Shown here: positions 33,997 through 41,710 of the stretch, in pieces
Numbering within the stretch: the first letter of the stretch is position 1
Layout: every line of letters begins with the position of its first letter
Assembly: GCF_014202275.1 (NCBI RefSeq)
Contig: NZ_JACHGF010000014.1
Span: 1-64,000, forward strand
Reading direction: 5' to 3'
DNA from: Rhabdobacter roseus
GTDB taxonomy: Bacteria; Bacteroidota; Bacteroidia; Cytophagales; Spirosomataceae
Length of the DNA: 64,000 nt
Program-made: the position numbers and the translations under genes
Notes under the pieces: generated by a model
Seen by the model: only the letters and a program-made list of their open reading frames with translations
The model's database searches: none
What the model was told of the DNA's origin: nothing

Positions 33997-34428
33997 ATGA
34001 AAAAAGCCCAACTCAGTAACACTGATTTTTCGGTACGGATCCTGCCCACCGAAATGCGCTACAGCCCCGTTTCGGACATGTACGCGGGTACCTTCCCGGT
34101 GCCCGACGGAGCAGGTGGCACGGTGGATGTGCCCATGAACCTGATTCGCCTGCAATACATCATCTACGCCGGGAAGTACAAGAAAACGATCCTGGCTCCG
34201 GATGAGCTGGGGATAGACGTGGAAACCACGGTGTGGGAAGACTTTACGACGCCGGTGCCTTTTGACGAGGGCGTTCGGGAGATCCCCTACAAGCTGTACC
34301 TGGCCATTGAGGCCTACCGCGACGAGCCCAGCCCTGAGCTGCTGGCCCAGATCAACGCGCAGCTGACGGGCTTTCTCTTCGAGCGCAGCATGGCGGGCTT
34401 TGTGTTGCAGGTAAGCCAGATTTCCTGA
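33997..34428 (+). CDS. 143-aa fiber-associated protein
   Basis: Strand-rich first half with a conserved-looking GTFPVPDGAGGTVDVPMNL, then a helical C-terminus. Placed between two fiber genes, starting 2 nt after one and overlapping the next small gene by 1 nt. It may be a fiber chaperone or a small baseplate protein; family not recognised. Confidence 0.5.
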   Translation: MKKAQLSNTDFSVRILPTEMRYSPVSDMYAGTFPVPDGAGGTVDVPMNLIRLQYIIYAGKYKKTILAPDELGIDVETTVWEDFTTPVPFDEGVREIPYKLYLAIEAYRDEPSPELLAQINAQLTGFLFERSMAGFVLQVSQIS

Positions 34429-34754
34429 TGGCGACCTACGTGTTCCAGACCGTGGACATCCTGGGCGTGCGCCGGGGGGATAGCTTCGAGGCCAGCTTCG
34501 AGATTGGCGAAGAACTAGACCTGACCGGCTGCACCGCCCGGGCCCAGCTGCGTAGGTACCCCAGTGACTTCCAGAAGGCCCTGGAGCTGGACGTGGAGCT
34601 CGACGGGCAGCTGCTGCTGCTGAGTAAGGCCGCCCAGTCGATGCACCTGGCGGCGGCTACCTACCACTACGACGTGGAGATCACCGACCCGACGGGGCTG
34701 GTGATCACGCTTTTTGGGGGAAAATTCGAGATTACACACGACGTGACGCGATGA
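34428..34754 (+). CDS. small BppU-like / fiber-attachment protein
   Basis: 108 aa, all-beta. The pattern of strands (RRGDSFEASFEIGEELDL, then YDVEITDPTGLVITLFGG) resembles the N-terminal immunoglobulin-like domain of baseplate upper proteins (BppU family) that anchor fibers. It overlaps both neighbours by 1-4 nt and lies directly upstream of the repeat-bearing fiber gene. Similarity judged by eye only. Confidence 0.55.
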   Translation: MATYVFQTVDILGVRRGDSFEASFEIGEELDLTGCTARAQLRRYPSDFQKALELDVELDGQLLLLSKAAQSMHLAAATYHYDVEITDPTGLVITLFGGKFEITHDVTR

Positions 34755-36958
34755 GCCTAACCAAGATACAACCGCAAACCGTGGGGCCGGTGAAAGTACC
34801 CATCCAGCGCCTGGGCCCGCGCGGAGCCAAGGGCTGGACGCCCCTGCTGCGGGCCGTAAGTGACGGCCCGCGCAAGCTCCTGGAGCTCTACGACTGGACC
34901 GGGGGCCTGGCTCCCAAGCCGCACACGGGCTACGTGGGCCCCGCGGGCCTGGTGGCCGACCTAGCCCTGGCGCTGGACTTCACCGGCCGGGGCCTGGCCA
35001 GCGTGGCCCAGGACCCAGAGGCTAACCTGGTCTTCACCTACGACGACGGGGTGACGGAGACCATCCCGGCCTACTTCGCGCCGGTGTTGGCGGCCGCCGC
35101 CCAGGTCGATGCCGACGCCCAGGCCGTGGAGCTGACGCGGGCGCTGCTGGAAGCCCTGAAGCTGTCGGTAGAAGGTACCGCCGCCACCGTGGACCTGGAT
35201 GCCCAGGCGGTGGAAATGACGCGGGCGTTGTTGGAAGCCCTGAAGCTGTCGGTAGAAAGCACCGCTACTACGGTAGGTCATGATGCCCAGGCGGTAGAGC
35301 TGACGCGGGCGCTGCTGGAAGCCCTGAAGCTGTCGGTAGAAGGTACCGCCGCCACCGTGGACCTGGATGCCCAGGCGGTGGAAATGACGCGGGCGTTGTT
35401 GGAAGCCCTGAAGCTGTCGGTAGAAGGCACGGCCGCCACGGTAGATCTTGATGCCCAGGCGGTAGAGCAGACCCGGGCGCTGCTGGCAGCGCTGGCTGAG
35501 CAGGTAGGCCAGGACAAACAAGCCGTGGAAGGCATCCTGGCGGCCTTCGAGCAGCTCTACGGGCACGGCCAGGCCATTAGCCTGGCCGTGCAGCAATCCT
35601 TCCAAAATGCTGTGCAGTCGGAGCTGGCACTGAATCTAGCCTTGGTATACCGGAACGAGACGGAGCAGAAGCGGATCGAGGTCAACGCCCTGCTGACCCA
35701 GGCGGCGGAGATCGTCTTCAACGGGGCAACGGATAGGCCAACGATCCGGCCTAGTTTTCGGTGGCACCGTGACCAGGGCGTGCTGGATCCACGCATCGAG
35801 CTTTCGTATTCAGGGCTCTTAGCGGTCTTCGATCGGTTTGGGAGCCTGCGATGGGTACCGGCCAGCGCCCGAGCCTTGGATTACGACCCGGTGACGGGGG
35901 CTTGCCTGGGCTTGCCGGTTTTCCAGGGGCGCGCTAACTTGCTCTCCAGCCGAAATTTTACGACCGGTTGGGGGGCCAATGCGGGAGGCGATGTGGTGTT
36001 CCCCCTCCTAATAGAAACGGACTCACGATTTTCGGAGCGATATAAGCTCGTCCCAACCGCAAGCAATGGCTTACATCGCATTTTCCACAGTAATGTCACG
36101 TTGGTGTCCGGGCAGGCTTATGCGCTTTCTGTAGTGGCGCGGGCGGGTGAATACCGCTACCTATCTCTGCGCATGGCGGGTGCTGCTGGAGTTCCTAGTG
36201 CGACCATCGTTTTCGACCTAATTGACAAGGTGGCCACGACCGCCACGGGGCTTAGTACTGCCATTCGAGACCTGGGGGGCGGGGTGCTACAATGCGATCT
36301 CGTCGGTACAGCGGCAGCTAACGGCACCATGAATGCTTATGTCGGTGTATCGGATGTTTTCACGAGCAACTACCCGTCCTGGATTGCCGATGGCACGAGT
36401 GGTATATATGTTTACGCCGTCAACCTCCAGACAGGCGGCTCTTCTACCCCGATCATTGGGGCGGCCCGTGGAAACATTTTGGCGCAGATAAGCGGATTGG
36501 CTCTATCACAATTTTTCAACCCGAATGAGGGTACCATCGTGGTCGAGTTCATAAGCACCGCGCCTGTCGGCGATTCAACAAGGATGATTAGCTTCAACTC
36601 TGGGGGTGCTGCGAGTACAGGAGGACACATTCAGATTGCAACCAGTAGTACCGCTGGACAAGGGTCTGTAATGCAAAAACGCCCCAACGGAGGGGTGGTG
36701 CAGACTAGAAGCCTTGGTACTTATGTGCCTGGCAGTGTATATAAGGTTGCTGGGGCTTATGATCAGAATGAGATTAGGGCTAGTAGAAACGGATCCGCAG
36801 TACTAAACTCGAATGTAGCAGGTAGTATAGGTGCAATAATGCGCATGGAACTAGGGGCTCAAGCCCAGGACAATTTTCTGAATGGCTGGATCCGAAGTAT
36901 TGAATTTTTCCCCAAAAAACTACCTGATTCCCAACTTGTAGCCCTATCTCGCCTATAA
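34751..36958 (+). CDS. tail fiber protein with coiled-coil repeats and lectin-like head
   Basis: 735 aa. Residues ~1-115 form an attachment region including a collagen-like patch (GPRGAKGWTP). Residues ~122-260 hold five 28-residue units (DAQAVELTRALLEALKLSVE...), each four heptads long, forming a trimeric coiled-coil stalk. Residues ~320-735 contain YDPVTGACLGL and a LamG/jelly-roll-like carbohydrate-binding region similar to the 603-aa fiber. It lacks the C-terminal beta domain of that fiber, which is encoded by the next gene. Likely a receptor-binding fiber. Confidence 0.75.
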   Translation: MSLTKIQPQTVGPVKVPIQRLGPRGAKGWTPLLRAVSDGPRKLLELYDWTGGLAPKPHTGYVGPAGLVADLALALDFTGRGLASVAQDPEANLVFTYDDGVTETIPAYFAPVLAAAAQVDADAQAVELTRALLEALKLSVEGTAATVDLDAQAVEMTRALLEALKLSVESTATTVGHDAQAVELTRALLEALKLSVEGTAATVDLDAQAVEMTRALLEALKLSVEGTAATVDLDAQAVEQTRALLAALAEQVGQDKQAVEGILAAFEQLYGHGQAISLAVQQSFQNAVQSELALNLALVYRNETEQKRIEVNALLTQAAEIVFNGATDRPTIRPSFRWHRDQGVLDPRIELSYSGLLAVFDRFGSLRWVPASARALDYDPVTGACLGLPVFQGRANLLSSRNFTTGWGANAGGDVVFPLLIETDSRFSERYKLVPTASNGLHRIFHSNVTLVSGQAYALSVVARAGEYRYLSLRMAGAAGVPSATIVFDLIDKVATTATGLSTAIRDLGGGVLQCDLVGTAAANGTMNAYVGVSDVFTSNYPSWIADGTSGIYVYAVNLQTGGSSTPIIGAARGNILAQISGLALSQFFNPNEGTIVVEFISTAPVGDSTRMISFNSGGAASTGGHIQIATSSTAGQGSVMQKRPNGGVVQTRSLGTYVPGSVYKVAGAYDQNEIRASRNGSAVLNSNVAGSIGAIMRMELGAQAQDNFLNGWIRSIEFFPKKLPDSQLVALSRL
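35114..35533 (+). repeat. 84-bp in-frame tandem repeat in fiber gene
   Basis: Five units start at 35114, 35198, 35282, 35366 and 35450, four nearly identical at the DNA level and the fifth diverging. Unit length (28 codons) equals four heptads. Such repeats can expand or contract by slippage and so change stalk length. Confidence 0.85.
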
Positions 36959-36960
36959 CC

Positions 36961-37281
36961 ATGCCGCTAATTCCCGGAAATAGCCCCCACCAGATACCAA
37001 CCAACGACCAGCTTGGTGCCCAGCTAGACGCCCAGCAGCTCGTCCGCTTCCGCCTTCGCCAGGAATTTAGTCTGCGCGGTACCGGCGCAAGCGAAACCGT
37101 CACAATCAGGCGGCCATACCTCTTTGAGTTCGCCATAGTGGACTCGGTGGGTACCACGAGTCTGATGTTGCCCAATGGCAACGCGGACGGCTCTTTTAGT
37201 GCCGATACGCCCTACTTATTGACGTTCACCACACCGGTGGGCAACCTGCTCACGTACTCCATCACGCCGATTATCCAATGA
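36961..37281 (+). CDS. stand-alone copy of the fiber C-terminal domain
   Basis: 106 aa. From about residue 28 to the end it matches the last ~75 residues of the 603-aa fiber: shared GTGASxTVTIRRPYxF, then a closing LTYSITP. It begins 2 nt after the 735-aa fiber, whose end lacks this domain, so a fiber has apparently been split or the module duplicated. It may assemble at the fiber tip or act as a trimerisation cap. Overlaps the next gene by 4 nt. Confidence 0.65.
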   Translation: MPLIPGNSPHQIPTNDQLGAQLDAQQLVRFRLRQEFSLRGTGASETVTIRRPYLFEFAIVDSVGTTSLMLPNGNADGSFSADTPYLLTFTTPVGNLLTYSITPIIQ

Positions 37282-37715
37282 GAACCTATCCCGACGTGCC
37301 GCTGGCCAAATGCACCAGCGGCAAGCCCACCTGGTGGATGGTGACCGAAGACGTGCTGTGCGAAGATGCGGACGGCAGCCGGTATATTATCCCGGCGGGC
37401 TTCGTGAGCAACTTCGCCAGTATGCCCAGCCTGCTGTACCCGCTGATCCCGCCCCATGGGCCGAGCGCGATCCCGAGCGTGAAGCACGACTACCGCTACA
37501 CCCACCTGGTGGGCATGGGTGAGCTGGGCTACTGGGAAGCGAGGCTAGCCGCCGACCGGCAGTACTACCGCGACCTTAGAAAAGCGGGCGTGAAGCGAAA
37601 AATAGCCCGGGCGATGTACCGGGGTGTGCGGGCCGGTGGCTGGTGGTGGTGGAACCGCCACGCGCGCCGAAAGCTTGGTGAGCTCATGCAGATCTACGTA
37701 TCTTTACATCTTTAA
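37278..37715 (+). CDS. DUF1353-family protein
   Basis: 145 aa with DUF1353 hallmarks: ITC-like strand start, the conserved PAGFVSNFASMPSLLYPLIPP block and the VKHDYRY motif. The family is common next to phage fiber and lysis genes; biochemical role is unknown, though a hydrolase has been suggested. C-terminal part is Trp/Arg-rich. Last gene of the P4 operon, ending 20 nt before a terminator. Confidence 0.8.
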   Translation: MRTYPDVPLAKCTSGKPTWWMVTEDVLCEDADGSRYIIPAGFVSNFASMPSLLYPLIPPHGPSAIPSVKHDYRYTHLVGMGELGYWEARLAADRQYYRDLRKAGVKRKIARAMYRGVRAGGWWWWNRHARRKLGELMQIYVSLHL

Positions 37716-37734
37716 TGGTGTGGATATATGTCGG

Positions 37735-37768
37735 AAAGCCCGGTCGCAGTAGCGGCTGGGCTTTTTTG
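37735..37768 (+). terminator. terminator before P5
   Basis: A 13-bp stem (37735-37747 with 37752-37764, two G-T pairs) with a 4-nt loop and a T-run after it. It overlaps the open frame that seems to begin at 37715, which shows that frame's first codons are not translated as part of the protease. Confidence 0.8.
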
Positions 37769-37774
37769 TTTTTC

Positions 37775-37809
37775 GTCCTTTCCTGCCTACCCTTTCCCCT
37801 ATTACTTCG
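37775..37809 (+). promoter_or_regulatory. phage late promoter P5 (GTCCTTT-N24-TTCG)
   Basis: GTCCTTT at 37775-37781 and TTCG at 37806-37809; first 13 nt identical to P3. It follows a terminator and drives the head operon (protease, scaffold, capsid). TTCG is 34 nt before the GTG start at 37844. Confidence 0.7.
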
Positions 37810-37843
37810 CCACAGACTTATATCCGCACCAATTTCTACCAAT

Positions 37844-38701
37844 GTGAACGCAGATACTTTTTCGGGCTTGTGGTACCTGGAGAAAGACTTCTCCGACCGG
37901 ATGATGGACATCATGCTACCGCGCCTGGCGGCGGGCAAGGACCCTATCCCCGAGCACTTCCTTCGCGCCCAGCGGCCCCAGAGCGGGATCAAGATCTACG
38001 ACGAAAACGGAGACTTCAACCTGAATGCCTACTACCTGCGCGAGTTTGTGCGGGATGGAGGTGGTGATGTGGCCGTGATCCCGATTAATGGCACCATGAG
38101 CCGCTACGGCTTTTGCGGCTTCGGTAACGAGCGCATCGCGGCCATCCTGGCCGAAGCCGAGCGCCAGCAAGACGTGAAGGGCGTGGTGCTTAAGATAGAC
38201 ACGCCGGGCGGTACCGTAGACTCCACCGATATGCTGGCCGACGCCGTGCGGACCTTCAGCAAGCCCATTGTGGCCTGGACCAACTACTGCGCTTCGGCGG
38301 GGTACTTCGTGGCCAGCCAGGCGGACCTGATCGTGATGGAGAACTCGATCTCCAGCTCAGTGGGCAGCATTGGGGTGCTGATGGTGTACGTGGACCGCTC
38401 CGAGGCCCTGGAAAAGGCCGGGCTGAAGGTGGAAATTTTCCGCTCGGAGGGCTCGGAAGACAAGGCCCGGATCAACGGCGTGGAGCCGCTCACGGAGGAC
38501 CTGCGGGCGGAGATCCAGACGGAGCTCAACGAGGCGCGGCGGAGCTTTCACGGCTACGTGCGCCGCGGCCGGGCGGGCAAGCTCCAGAGCGACGAAGCAC
38601 TCACCGGCCGCATGTACAAGAAAAAAGAGGCCCTGAAGCTGGGCCTGGTAGACCGCCTGGGCAGCCTGGGCGATGCCATCCAGCTGGCGCGCCGCGCCTA
38701 A
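37844..38701 (+). CDS. S49/ClpP-like head maturation protease
   Basis: 285 aa from GTG 37844; the open frame continues upstream to 37715 but that part contains a terminator and promoter P5. SppA/S49-type features: VIPINGTMSRYG, KIDTPGGTVDS, and the nucleophile Ser in YCASAGYFVAS near residue 150, followed by SSVGSIGV; a Lys further on would complete a Ser-Lys dyad. The C-terminal part ends in GRMYKKKEALKLGLVD. It would cleave scaffold and capsid during head maturation. First gene of the head operon. Confidence 0.85.
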   Translation: MNADTFSGLWYLEKDFSDRMMDIMLPRLAAGKDPIPEHFLRAQRPQSGIKIYDENGDFNLNAYYLREFVRDGGGDVAVIPINGTMSRYGFCGFGNERIAAILAEAERQQDVKGVVLKIDTPGGTVDSTDMLADAVRTFSKPIVAWTNYCASAGYFVASQADLIVMENSISSSVGSIGVLMVYVDRSEALEKAGLKVEIFRSEGSEDKARINGVEPLTEDLRAEIQTELNEARRSFHGYVRRGRAGKLQSDEALTGRMYKKKEALKLGLVDRLGSLGDAIQLARRA

Positions 38702-38736
38702 ACCAACGATTTTTCCACGCTTATCTATAGACCCAA

Positions 38737-39159
38737 ATGAGCAAACCAACCGGACTGGCGGGCATTCTGGCCAGCCTTTTCCCCAGCAGCAACCAACCCC
38801 TGAGCGAGAAGCTCAGCACCGAAGAATTCAATGCCTTCTCGGGCGAGGTGAACGAGCTGAACCAGCGACTCGCCGCCCAGAAGGAAGGTAACGAAAAAGT
38901 TACCGCGGACCTGGCCGCCGCCCAGCAGCAGCTCACCGAAGCCACCACCAAGCTCACCGCGGCCGAGAAGCAGGCTACCGAGCTGCAAGGCCAGCTGAGC
39001 GCCGTGACGACCGAGCGCGACAAGTACAAGGCCTACTACGACAAGGCAGCTGGCGTGGGTACGCAAGAGCCCACGGCCGACGAAAACAGCCGCGGCCGCG
39101 AGCTGACCAGCTACAACCAGCACGCCCGGGAGGTGTATCACCAGGTACACGGCAAGTAG
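38737..39159 (+). CDS. probable scaffolding protein
   Basis: 140 aa, highly helical and charged, with a continuous coiled coil over residues ~30-105 (VTADLAAAQQQLTEATTKL) and a basic C-terminal tail, as in phage scaffolds. It lies between the S49 protease and the major capsid protein, which is the usual scaffold slot. Likely cleaved by the protease during maturation. Confidence 0.7.
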   Translation: MSKPTGLAGILASLFPSSNQPLSEKLSTEEFNAFSGEVNELNQRLAAQKEGNEKVTADLAAAQQQLTEATTKLTAAEKQATELQGQLSAVTTERDKYKAYYDKAAGVGTQEPTADENSRGRELTSYNQHAREVYHQVHGK

Positions 39160-39210
39160 GCCTGATCGCCCTTTATTTACTTAGTATTCACCCCATTTTT
39201 TTAACCAACC

Positions 39211-40179
39211 ATGCCAGCAGTAATCAATTTTGAAAATTTCCACGAGGACCTGATGCGGACCATCGACGGCAACGGAGCGATCCTGCAAGAGGCAGTCGTC
39301 CACGGTGCCTCCAGCCTGGGCACTGACTTTACCGTGCTCAAGACCCGCGACCGCGCCGCCCTGGTGCGGATGGATGTGAAGGACGCCTGGCGGCCCGCTG
39401 GGGACGACTTTAGTCCTAAAGAAGCGCTTGACGTAAAAACCCGCTATGCCAGCTTCAAGGAAGCCGACATCGACCTGGAGATCAAGCTCTCGGACATTAA
39501 AGAGGCCTACCAAACCTACCTGGGCTGGCTTAAAACGCCCGGTCGTACGCTCCAAGACGTCAATGCGAATCCCTTCGAGCTGTTCTTCCTGAACCACATC
39601 GTGGCGCGCCACTTTGAGTTCGTGCGCCTGAATACGGCCTGGAATGGCGTATACAACGGGGCAGGAGCGGGCTCGGGAGCCATTGCCGACGGCTTCATCG
39701 CGATGTTCACCACCGGTCGCGGGGTGGGCGGTGATATCGCTTCCTCCCACGTATTTGATGGGACAGCCCTCACCGCCAGCAACGCCTACGCGCAGTTCAA
39801 TGGCGTGGCCAACCTGGTGGCCAGCCAGCGCCCCAAGATGCTCAACCAGGAGCTGAACGTGTACTGTAGCCTCTCGGCCTACGACAAGTACCGCCACAAC
39901 CGCCGGACGTTGTTTGCCGAGCACGTGGGGCCCGCTGACCGTCCTGCCGTGCTGGACGACTACTCGAACATGAAGTTTGTGGTAGACCCCGGCCTGGCGG
40001 GCAAGGATACCATCGTGGTAACGCCTAAGAAAAACCTGCTTTTCGTGGCCAACGAGGACCCCAACGTGTACTCGATCAACATCGTGAAGGCCATTAAGAG
40101 CTGGCAGATCACGATCCGCACGAGCCTGGGCTTCGACTACGCTACGCCCGACTGGTTGTTCCTGAACGACGTCGTGTAG
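39211..40179 (+). CDS. major capsid protein
   Basis: 322 aa. Starts with a short helical N-terminus, then a mixed alpha/beta body with regions suggestive of an HK97-like fold (a Gly-rich TTGRGVGGDIASS loop, the TLFAEHVGPADRPAVLDDY segment and a C-terminal beta block ending DWLFLNDVV). Size, position after scaffold and adjacency to a strong hairpin support the call. No family hit can be checked here. Confidence 0.7.
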   Translation: MPAVINFENFHEDLMRTIDGNGAILQEAVVHGASSLGTDFTVLKTRDRAALVRMDVKDAWRPAGDDFSPKEALDVKTRYASFKEADIDLEIKLSDIKEAYQTYLGWLKTPGRTLQDVNANPFELFFLNHIVARHFEFVRLNTAWNGVYNGAGAGSGAIADGFIAMFTTGRGVGGDIASSHVFDGTALTASNAYAQFNGVANLVASQRPKMLNQELNVYCSLSAYDKYRHNRRTLFAEHVGPADRPAVLDDYSNMKFVVDPGLAGKDTIVVTPKKNLLFVANEDPNVYSINIVKAIKSWQITIRTSLGFDYATPDWLFLNDVV

Positions 40180-40185
40180 GTACTT

Positions 40186-40210
40186 GGGCTCCGGAACGTT
40201 TCGGAGCCCC
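40186..40210 (+). terminator. hairpin after capsid gene (partial terminator)
   Basis: GGGCTCCG (40186-40193) pairs with CGGAGCCC (40202-40209). No T-run follows, so it may only attenuate transcription or protect the 3' end of the abundant capsid mRNA. A CTCCTTT word at 40215 lacks the TTCG partner and is not counted as a promoter. Confidence 0.5.
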
Positions 40211-40261
40211 TACCCTCCTTTATCATTTCTTTTCCACACTTTATTTTTCTGCACCTTATTT

Positions 40262-40957
40262 ATGAAGCCTTATTTGAAATTTTTGATGGGGGCGCTGCTC
40301 CTGATCCTGGTAGCCAGCGTAACGCAGGCGACCGGCAACGTGATGACGGGCCTGGCGGCCGGAAGCGTGGCCGTGGCTGGCCTCCAGCACCTGGCGGGGG
40401 TGTCGCTGATCGAGATCCAGGGCCTGGCCACGGCCGCGCTGATCGGGATCAAACGCAAGTCTCAAAACCCGACCATGGGCGGAGCCAAGCGGCTCTACAT
40501 TGTGCTCACGGAAGACCTGGAGGAAGAGTTTCTGACCTACGCGCTGGCGCTAACGACCGGGGAGTTTTCGGGGGCGATTCCGCTCCTGGATGGTAAGAAG
40601 TTCGTGGAGCTGGAAGCCTGGTACGATAGCACGAAGTTTGACACCGAAATGAAGATCGGGACGGGCTTTACGCAGAGCGTCGAATTCAAGTTCCTGGGCT
40701 ACTACGCCGAAACGGTGAAGCTCTCGGCGCTGCTCTACGAAACGCCGGTAAACGTGATCGTGCAGGGTAACGACGATAAGCTGTACTACATCGGCCAGAA
40801 GTACATCCCGATGATGTTCGAAATGAAGGGCGTGATGCCCGAAAAAGGAACTTCGCGCAAGGAGACGACCTTCACGGCCAAGCAGGACGGGATGCTGGTA
40901 CCGGTGATGCCGCTGGCGGCCACGGTGACCTTCGAGGTAGCGCCACTGGTGGCCTAA
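40262..40957 (+). CDS. putative major tail protein with hydrophobic N-terminus
   Basis: 231 aa from ATG 40262; 26 in-frame residues further upstream are discounted because they cover the attenuator region. Residues ~5-65 are strongly hydrophobic, with one or two membrane-like helices, while ~75-231 form a beta-rich domain (FVELEAWYDSTKFDTEMKI, TFEVAPLVA) resembling tail-tube or decoration proteins. A membrane-like leader on a virion protein is odd and may be removed or may reflect a gene fusion. Confidence 0.5.
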   Translation: MKPYLKFLMGALLLILVASVTQATGNVMTGLAAGSVAVAGLQHLAGVSLIEIQGLATAALIGIKRKSQNPTMGGAKRLYIVLTEDLEEEFLTYALALTTGEFSGAIPLLDGKKFVELEAWYDSTKFDTEMKIGTGFTQSVEFKFLGYYAETVKLSALLYETPVNVIVQGNDDKLYYIGQKYIPMMFEMKGVMPEKGTSRKETTFTAKQDGMLVPVMPLAATVTFEVAPLVA

Positions 40958-41016
40958 ACCGTAGAAAATTTCGCACCGGCAGCTGGCCGGCGGCGCATTT
41001 TCAGAATAATCTACTG

Positions 41017-41048
41017 CCTGGGCTAACCTTTCAAGGGGTTAGCCCAGG
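41017..41048 (+). terminator. hairpin terminator after tail protein
   Basis: A 12-bp stem (41017-41028 with 41037-41048) and short loop, followed by a T-rich tract. Likely a terminator or attenuator within the head operon. Confidence 0.6.
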
Positions 41049-41078
41049 TACTTTTCCAACTTCTTTTTTCTACCAACT

Positions 41079-41264
41079 ATGTACAAAGTAGCCGATAACG
41101 CCGCCGGGCATGTCTTCGTGAATGGTACTACGCGCTCCCTAGAGAGTTGCACCCAGGAGGACCTGGCGGTGCTGCACCAAAATGGAGATAGCAGGGTACA
41201 ACTGGTGAAGGCGGTGCTTTCCCAGGTCGAACCGACCGGGGTACCCGAGAAAAAAGGCAAGTAA
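41079..41264 (+). CDS. 61-aa protein of unknown function
   Basis: Small, with a beta-like N-terminus (AAGHVFVNGTTRSLESC) and a helical middle ending in a basic EKKGK tail. No family recognised. It lies after a hairpin in the head region; a small minor head or decoration protein is possible. Confidence 0.5.
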   Translation: MYKVADNAAGHVFVNGTTRSLESCTQEDLAVLHQNGDSRVQLVKAVLSQVEPTGVPEKKGK

Positions 41265-41330
41265 GGCCTGGTTTCGAGAAAGCCCGATTTCAGAATTTTT
41301 TCCTGGACAAATCATTTTCCACCCATCACT

Positions 41331-41669
41331 ATGGACATCAAAAAACTTAAGGCGTCGGTCCAGCTAGCGCAGATGCGCTTCAATAGCAACCCTTCAGACC
41401 AAAACAGGCAGATCCTACAGGGTGCGCTGCAAGCGCTGGAGAGCCATTTGGAATCAGTGGCCACTGAGGCAGTGAACACACTAACCGAGGATCCGGAAAC
41501 CGAAGAACCAGTCACCACGGGGGCAGTCTCCACTGAGGCCGTCTCCACTTCGGCAGTAGAAACGGCTCCCGTGGAGACTGCTCCGGTAGAGACCGCTCCC
41601 GAGGCTCCGGCCCCCGTGGAAACGGCCCCAGAGGAACCCGCACAAAAAAAAACCACCGAGGAGAAGTAG
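41331..41669 (+). CDS. upstream half of a candidate -1 frameshift pair
   Basis: 112 aa. The first ~45 residues are helical; the rest is low-complexity Val/Glu/Thr/Ala/Pro repeats (VSTEAVSTSAVETAPVETAP), probably disordered. Nine consecutive A at 41644-41652 lie 14 nt before the TAG stop. A -1 slip there enters the open frame of the next gene, which lacks an ATG at its start. The fused product would join a helical head, a disordered linker and a coiled coil. Confidence 0.6.
   Translation: MDIKKLKASVQLAQMRFNSNPSDQNRQILQGALQALESHLESVATEAVNTLTEDPETEEPVTTGAVSTEAVSTSAVETAPVETAPVETAPEAPAPVETAPEEPAQKKTTEEK
41643..41653 (+). other. A9 slippery site, candidate -1 frameshift signal
   Basis: CAA-AAA-AAA-ACC in the upstream frame can re-pair after a -1 slip to read AAC-CAC onward in the downstream frame, which is open from here to 42112. 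Homopolymer A runs cause ribosomal or polymerase slippage. No strong stem was seen immediately downstream (the 41910 hairpin is too far), so transcriptional slippage is also possible. Confidence 0.5.
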
Positions 41670-41710
41670 CTAAGGCTTCACCCGACCCCAACGTACTAGA
41701 GCAGCTGCTG

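Noticed and set aside
32183-37281. Diversity-generating retroelement targeting the fibers
   Set aside because: No reverse transcriptase gene and no adenine-biased template/variable repeat pair seen; fiber similarity is ordinary module sharing.
37715-37843. N-terminal extension of the S49 protease frame
   Set aside because: The codons cover a strong terminator and promoter P5; GTG 37844 fits transcription and family length better.
40215-40250. Possible sixth late promoter before the 40262 gene
   Set aside because: CTCCTTT instead of GTCCTTT and no TTCG at the required distance.
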